Below are positions 58,434 through 64,000 of a DNA stretch of 64,000 nt, piece by piece. Under the pieces are notes generated by a model, which was not told the DNA's origin, made no database searches, and saw only the letters and a program-made list of their open reading frames with translations. Origin of the DNA: Aureimonas populi (GTDB lineage: Bacteria > Pseudomonadota > Alphaproteobacteria > Rhizobiales > Rhizobiaceae); NCBI RefSeq assembly GCF_017815515.1, contig NZ_CP072611.1, forward strand, positions 3,038,001-3,102,000, written 5' to 3'. Each line of letters starts with the position of its first letter. Within the stretch, counting starts at the first letter, position 1. The translations under genes were made by a program, and so were the position numbers.

Positions 58434-59048
58434 CTAGAGGCTGTCCCCGCCGCTCGCCCCCGCCGCGTCCGCCACCGGCGAGGCCGGCTGCCCGACCGGA
58501 AAGAAGGTGTAGGAGAGGGTGATGGTCGGCGCGTCCCTCAGCTCCTCGCGCTCCAGCATGGCCGGATCGACGAAGAACACGATGGGCATGTCCACTTCCT
58601 CACCGGGCTGCAGCGTCTGCTCGTCGAAGCAGAAGCAGTAGAGCTTGTTGAAATAGACCCCCGCCGCGTGGGGCGTGACGTTGAAGGTGGCCATCGCCTT
58701 TACCGGCCGGTCGGAGGTGTTCTTCACCCGATAGGCGGTCTGGCGCGTCTCTCCGAGCTTCACGCTCACCTGCCGCTCGGTGGGCTGGAAGCGCCAGGGC
58801 ACGCCGGGAGAGGCGTTGGAATCGAACCGCACGGTGATCGCCCGGTCGCTCACGCCCGCCGCGTTCGCCTCCGCCCGCTGCGTGGTTCCGCCATAGCCCG
58901 TGACCTGGCAGAACAGCTCGTACAGCGGCACCGAGGCATAGGCCGCGCCGAGCATCGCCAGCGAGAAGACGATGCAGCCGGCCGCGATACGGCGCGCTCG
59001 CCTCGGATCGAAGGGCCTCGGGGCCGGTCCTTGCGTCGAGTCGTCCAT
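58434..59048 (-). CDS. ctaG: Cytochrome c oxidase assembly protein CtaG/Cox11
   Basis: A 204-residue Cox11-like copper chaperone that delivers copper to the CuB site of subunit I. It has an N-terminal membrane helix (about 20-40) with conserved Cys in YELFCQVTGYGG, a beta-sandwich domain, and the copper motif KLYCFCFDEQ. The C-terminal tail is Ala/Gly-rich. The gene follows a 44-residue small membrane protein. Confidence 0.93.
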   Translation of the reverse strand: MDDSTQGPAPRPFDPRRARRIAAGCIVFSLAMLGAAYASVPLYELFCQVTGYGGTTQRAEANAAGVSDRAITVRFDSNASPGVPWRFQPTERQVSVKLGETRQTAYRVKNTSDRPVKAMATFNVTPHAAGVYFNKLYCFCFDEQTLQPGEEVDMPIVFFVDPAMLEREELRDAPTITLSYTFFPVGQPASPVADAAGASGGDSL

Positions 59049-59052
59049 CCTC

Positions 59053-59187
59053 TCAGCTCCCGATCCTGATGATGGTCACAACATAGAAGAGCACGACCAC
59101 CGCCACGAGCGCGCCGGCGATAGCGAGCGACCGGCGGCGTCTTGCCTTCAGTTCGGCCGGGGAGACGCTCACCCTGTCCTCATCCAT
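59053..59187 (-). CDS. Small CoxF-like membrane protein
   Basis: A 44-residue reading frame not reported by long-ORF methods. It starts MDEDRVSVSPAELKARRRR and continues with one hydrophobic helix (residues 21-40) and ends RIGS. The basic-then-hydrophobic layout and location between ctaB and ctaG match the small CoxF-type proteins of rhizobial oxidase clusters. It has GAGG upstream of its ATG and sits three bases from ctaB and four from ctaG. Role in assembly is inferred from position. Confidence 0.72.
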   Translation of the reverse strand: MDEDRVSVSPAELKARRRRSLAIAGALVAVVVLFYVVTIIRIGS

Positions 59188-59190
59188 GCC

Positions 59191-60132
59191 TCAGCCCCTC
59201 GCCGCCATGAGAAGATCGGTGGCCGTGCCTTCCAGCAGCAGGAGCATGAAGAGCGCGAAGAGATAGACGATGGAGAAGGCGAAAAGCTTCTTGGCCGGCA
59301 CCATCGCGGCATCGCCATCCGCCATCTTCAGCACCCGCCACGCATGGCGCATGAAGTTGGCGCCGAGAAGAATGGAGGCCGCGCCGTAGACCGGCCCCGC
59401 GAAGCCGAGCGCGAACGGCAGGATGCCAACCGGCACGAGCAGCAGGCTGTAGGCGAAGATATGCCGGCGGGTGGAGCGCTCCCCGGCCACATTCGGCAGC
59501 ATGGGAATGCCCGCGCGGCCGTAATCCTTCATCTTGAACAGGGAGAGCGCCCAGAAATGCGGCGGCGTCCACAGGAAGATGATGAGGAAGAGGACGACGG
59601 ATTCGAGGCTGACGCCGCCCGTGGCGACCGCCCAGCCCACCATGGGCGGAAAGGAGCCCGCCGCGCCGCCGATGACGATGTTCTGCGCCGTCGAGCGCTT
59701 CAGCCACATCGTGTAGATGACGGCATAGAAGAAGATCGTGAAGGCCAGGAAGCCCGCCGCGAACCAGTTGGCCGCCAGGCCGAGCAGGATGACGGAGAAG
59801 ACCGAAAGCGACAGGCCGAAGGCGAGCGCCCCCTCCGGCGTCACGCGGCCGGTGGGGACGGGCCGCTGCGCGGTGCGGCTCATCAGGATGTCGATGTCGG
59901 CGTCGTACCACATGTTCAGCGCGCCCGAGGCGCCCGCGCCGATGGCGATGGCCATGAGCGAGACGAACGCCAGCACCGGATGAAGCCCGCCGGGCGCCAG
60001 GACATAGCCGGTGACGGCGGTGAGCATGACGAGCGACATCACCCGAGGCTTCAGAAGGCTCAGGAAGTCCCCCGGCTCCGCAAGGCTGATCGCCGGGCGC
60101 GCTTCCTCCGGCCTGATGTCGACTGCGGTCAA
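59191..60132 (-). CDS. ctaB: Protoheme IX farnesyltransferase
   Basis: A 313-residue polytopic UbiA-family enzyme that makes heme O from heme B. The two Asp-rich motifs are [15 protein letters not shown] and [13 protein letters not shown], with [12 protein letters not shown], and about nine hydrophobic helices are visible. The start is a TTG at 60132 preceded by GAGG at a short distance. Between ctaD and ctaB lies a strong 10-bp hairpin that could tune the output of subunit versus assembly genes. Confidence 0.93.
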   Translation of the reverse strand: MTAVDIRPEEARPAISLAEPGDFLSLLKPRVMSLVMLTAVTGYVLAPGGLHPVLAFVSLMAIAIGAGASGALNMWYDADIDILMSRTAQRPVPTGRVTPEGALAFGLSLSVFSVILLGLAANWFAAGFLAFTIFFYAVIYTMWLKRSTAQNIVIGGAAGSFPPMVGWAVATGGVSLESVVLFLIIFLWTPPHFWALSLFKMKDYGRAGIPMLPNVAGERSTRRHIFAYSLLLVPVGILPFALGFAGPVYGAASILLGANFMRHAWRVLKMADGDAAMVPAKKLFAFSIVYLFALFMLLLLEGTATDLLMAARG

Positions 60133-60211
60133 TTCGTCACCTCATGCTTTGGCCGCGAAAGGGCATGGCGCCCCGCGCGGCCGACCGGCGGCTCGCGGCC
60201 GCCGAAGTGAA

Positions 60212-60238
60212 CGTCCCGGCCCTTGCGAGGCCGGGACG
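60212..60238 (-). other. Strong hairpin between ctaD and ctaB
   Basis: A perfect 10-bp stem CGTCCCGGCC/GGCCGGGACG with a seven-base loop (minus strand TCGCAAG). It is not followed by a T run on either strand, so it is more likely an mRNA stabiliser or processing site than an intrinsic terminator. It lies in the 128-base gap separating the catalytic subunit genes from the assembly genes. Confidence 0.5.
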
Positions 60239-60260
60239 AAGGGCAAGGCGCAGGCGCCTC

Positions 60261-62854
<2,594 letters not shown>

Positions 62855-63256
62855 GAATGCTCTCCCCGTATGATGGACTGCCGTGCACCGAGCCGAGCAG
62901 CAATGTCCGCCCCGGGGAACGGGAAATGCTTCCCGAATTCGAATGCCGCCAATGTGCATCTGGCGCTCGCTTCAACCACGAAACCGCCGCTTCCGCAACA
63001 TAAGCCCTCCTCGACTCAAGCCCCAGTTTAGAGGCTGCCGTGACGCATGGATAGGTGTTTTGAGGACGGTATTTGGCCGCAGGGCGCGGCCGGGACGCCC
63101 CTTTGCCGGGAGCCTGCCGCCAAGCCTCGCGGGATCGCGGCGGCATATCCACCGTCCGGCCCTTCGGAACGAAGATCGCCGGCGGCGAGGTGCCCATCGC
63201 ATCAATTGTTTGCCATAAGCGGCGCAGGTCGCCACGATCGTGATTCGGATTGTTCG
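62855..63256. other. 402-base divergent intergenic region between ctaC and ialB
   Basis: No convincing gene or clear -35/-10 pair is seen. The region is GC-rich, has a small inverted repeat GGCCGC/GCGGCC (63075-63091), and must contain the promoters of the oxidase cluster and of the IalB-like gene. Open frames here are shadows without conserved features. Confidence 0.4.
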
Positions 63257-63772
63257 ATGATGACAATGTTCGCCGTCAGGGCCCTTGCCGCCCTTGCCAC
63301 CCTGCCGCTCCTGGCGGCTTCCGCCTCTGCCCAGTCGGGCACGACCGGCGCGGTCCGCTCCGAGCACGGCGCGTGGGCCGTTGTCTGCGACCAGCCGGCC
63401 GGCGCCGCCGGGGAGCAATGCGCCCTGCTCCAGAACGTGGTCGCGGACGACCGGCCCGAGATCGGCCTCTCGGTCCTGGCGCTGAAGACGGCGGACGGGC
63501 AGGCGCAGATCCTGCGCGTTCTCGCCCCGCTCGGCATCCTCCTGCCGAACGGCCTCGGCCTCTATGTGGACGGGCGCGATATCGGCCGGGCGCAGTTCGT
63601 GCGTTGCTTCGAGGACGGCTGCTACGCCGAGGTCATTCTCGATCCTACGCTTCTCTCCACGCTTTCGGACGGCGAGCAGGCCACCTTCATCGTCTTTCAG
63701 ACGCCGGAGCAGGGGATCGGCATCCCGGTCGACCTCGTCGGCTTCGGAGAGGGCTTCGCCGCCCTCCCCTGA
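63257..63772 (+). CDS. IalB family invasion-associated-locus-B-like protein
   Basis: A 171-residue exported protein: signal peptide (1-25, ending ASAQ) and an IalB domain (HGAWAVVCDQPAG, CALLQNVVADDRPEIGLSVLAL, VLAPLGILLPNGLGLYVDG, RCFEDGCYAEVIL). IalB was named in Bartonella for erythrocyte invasion, but the family is widespread in nonpathogenic alphaproteobacteria, so no virulence role is implied. Four cysteines may form disulfides. The start is the first ATG before the hydrophobic segment; tldD follows after 43 bases. Confidence 0.88.
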   Translation: MMTMFAVRALAALATLPLLAASASAQSGTTGAVRSEHGAWAVVCDQPAGAAGEQCALLQNVVADDRPEIGLSVLALKTADGQAQILRVLAPLGILLPNGLGLYVDGRDIGRAQFVRCFEDGCYAEVILDPTLLSTLSDGEQATFIVFQTPEQGIGIPVDLVGFGEGFAALP

Positions 63773-63815
63773 ACAGGCCTCCCGCCCCGTTCGTACCTGC
63801 CGCAAGGAGAGTGGA

Positions 63816-64000
63816 ATGACCGCTTCGCTGATCGAACGCTTCGACATTTCGCGCGCCGAGATCGAGGCCCTGTTGGGCGACACGCTGCGCGGCGCGGACG
63901 ACGGGGAGCTTTTCGTCGAATATCGGGAACAGGAGTCTCTCGTCTTCGACAATGGCCGCCTGAAGGCCGGAAACTTCTCGACCGATGGCGGCTTCGGGCT
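63816..64000 (+). CDS. tldD: TldD metalloprotease (5' part, cut by window edge)
   Basis: The first 61 codons. The peptide begins MTASLIERFDISRAEIEALL and has FVEYREQESLVFDNGRLK, the N-terminal block of TldD proteins, which with TldE/PmbA form a metalloprotease acting on small peptides. AGGAG lies a normal distance upstream of the ATG. The metal-binding HExxH part lies outside the window. Confidence 0.88.
   Translation, partial: MTASLIERFDISRAEIEALLGDTLRGADDGELFVEYREQESLVFDNGRLKAGNFSTDGGFG

Noticed and set aside
62883..63218. 111-residue open frame in the ctaC/ialB intergenic region
   Set aside because: Arg/Pro-rich with scattered Cys, no conserved blocks, and it covers the space needed for two promoters.

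Overview
The window is ordinary, gene-dense, GC-rich chromosome of an alphaproteobacterium, almost certainly a Rhizobiales (Hyphomicrobiales) member. Evidence from the sequence: a CcrM-type GANTC methyltransferase; a 2254-residue growth-pole-ring (GPR/RgsE)-like protein of the kind tied to polar growth in Agrobacterium and Sinorhizobium; a ThuA/ThuB pair; an IalB-family protein; a class II DAHP synthase; and a ctaC-ctaD-ctaB-(small protein)-ctaG-ctaE-DUF983-SURF1-ispH-thrB-rnhA gene order that I recall from this order. I cannot fix the genus. There is no rRNA, tRNA, insertion sequence, prophage, CRISPR array or recognisable defence island. Base composition looks uniform throughout.

Layout. 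1-6.5 kb: the 5' end of dksA, then sixA, the ycjX/ycjF-like pair, a secreted protein, folK/folP, a DUF922 putative protease and a 2Fe-2S ferredoxin. 6.9-13.7 kb: the giant coiled-coil GPR-like gene, closed by a very strong terminator. 13.8-18.5 kb: an MCE/Mla-type lipid transport operon (mlaE-mlaF-mlaD-PqiC-like lipoprotein, read on the minus strand). 18.6-26.9 kb: metabolic genes (DgcA-like epimerase, malic enzyme, gltX, DedA, DAHP synthase, a gamma-glutamylcyclotransferase-like protein). 27.2-35.3 kb: alpha/beta hydrolase, gor, DUF2059, rpiA, thuA/thuB, a metallo-hydrolase, a DUF1499 protein and an unrecognised small protein. 35.3-43.8 kb: ppdK, a DsbA-like lipoprotein, a DUF721/DciA-like protein, two surface-polysaccharide genes, mutY and ccrM. 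44-53.7 kb: HAD phosphatase, lipoprotein, thrC-M16 peptidase-GNAT-EAL gene run, yqgE, a DsbD-alpha-like protein and a peroxiredoxin. 53.7-62.9 kb: a long minus-strand cytochrome c oxidase cluster running on into ispH-thrB-rnhA. 63.3-64 kb: ialB-like gene and the 5' end of tldD.

The genes work in recognisable blocks: cell envelope and polar growth (GPR, Mla, DedA, O-antigen-ligase-like protein, lipoproteins), redox and respiration (oxidase cluster, gor, peroxiredoxin, Dsb-like proteins), central metabolism (malic enzyme, PPDK, rpiA, DAHP synthase, thrB/thrC, folate) and cell-cycle DNA methylation (ccrM, plus one perfect CtrA-type motif at 27133-27148).

I did not find an obviously new multi-gene system. 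The most striking structure is at protein-repeat level: 52 consecutive 11-residue repeats in unbroken register in the GPR-like protein, and three gapless 89-residue repeats in the MlaD protein. Smaller items are an orphan plus-strand terminator (possible small RNA), a near-perfect dyad in the mlaE/dgcA-like divergent region, a 44-residue oxidase-cluster protein, and an EAL protein with a degenerate GGDEF domain.
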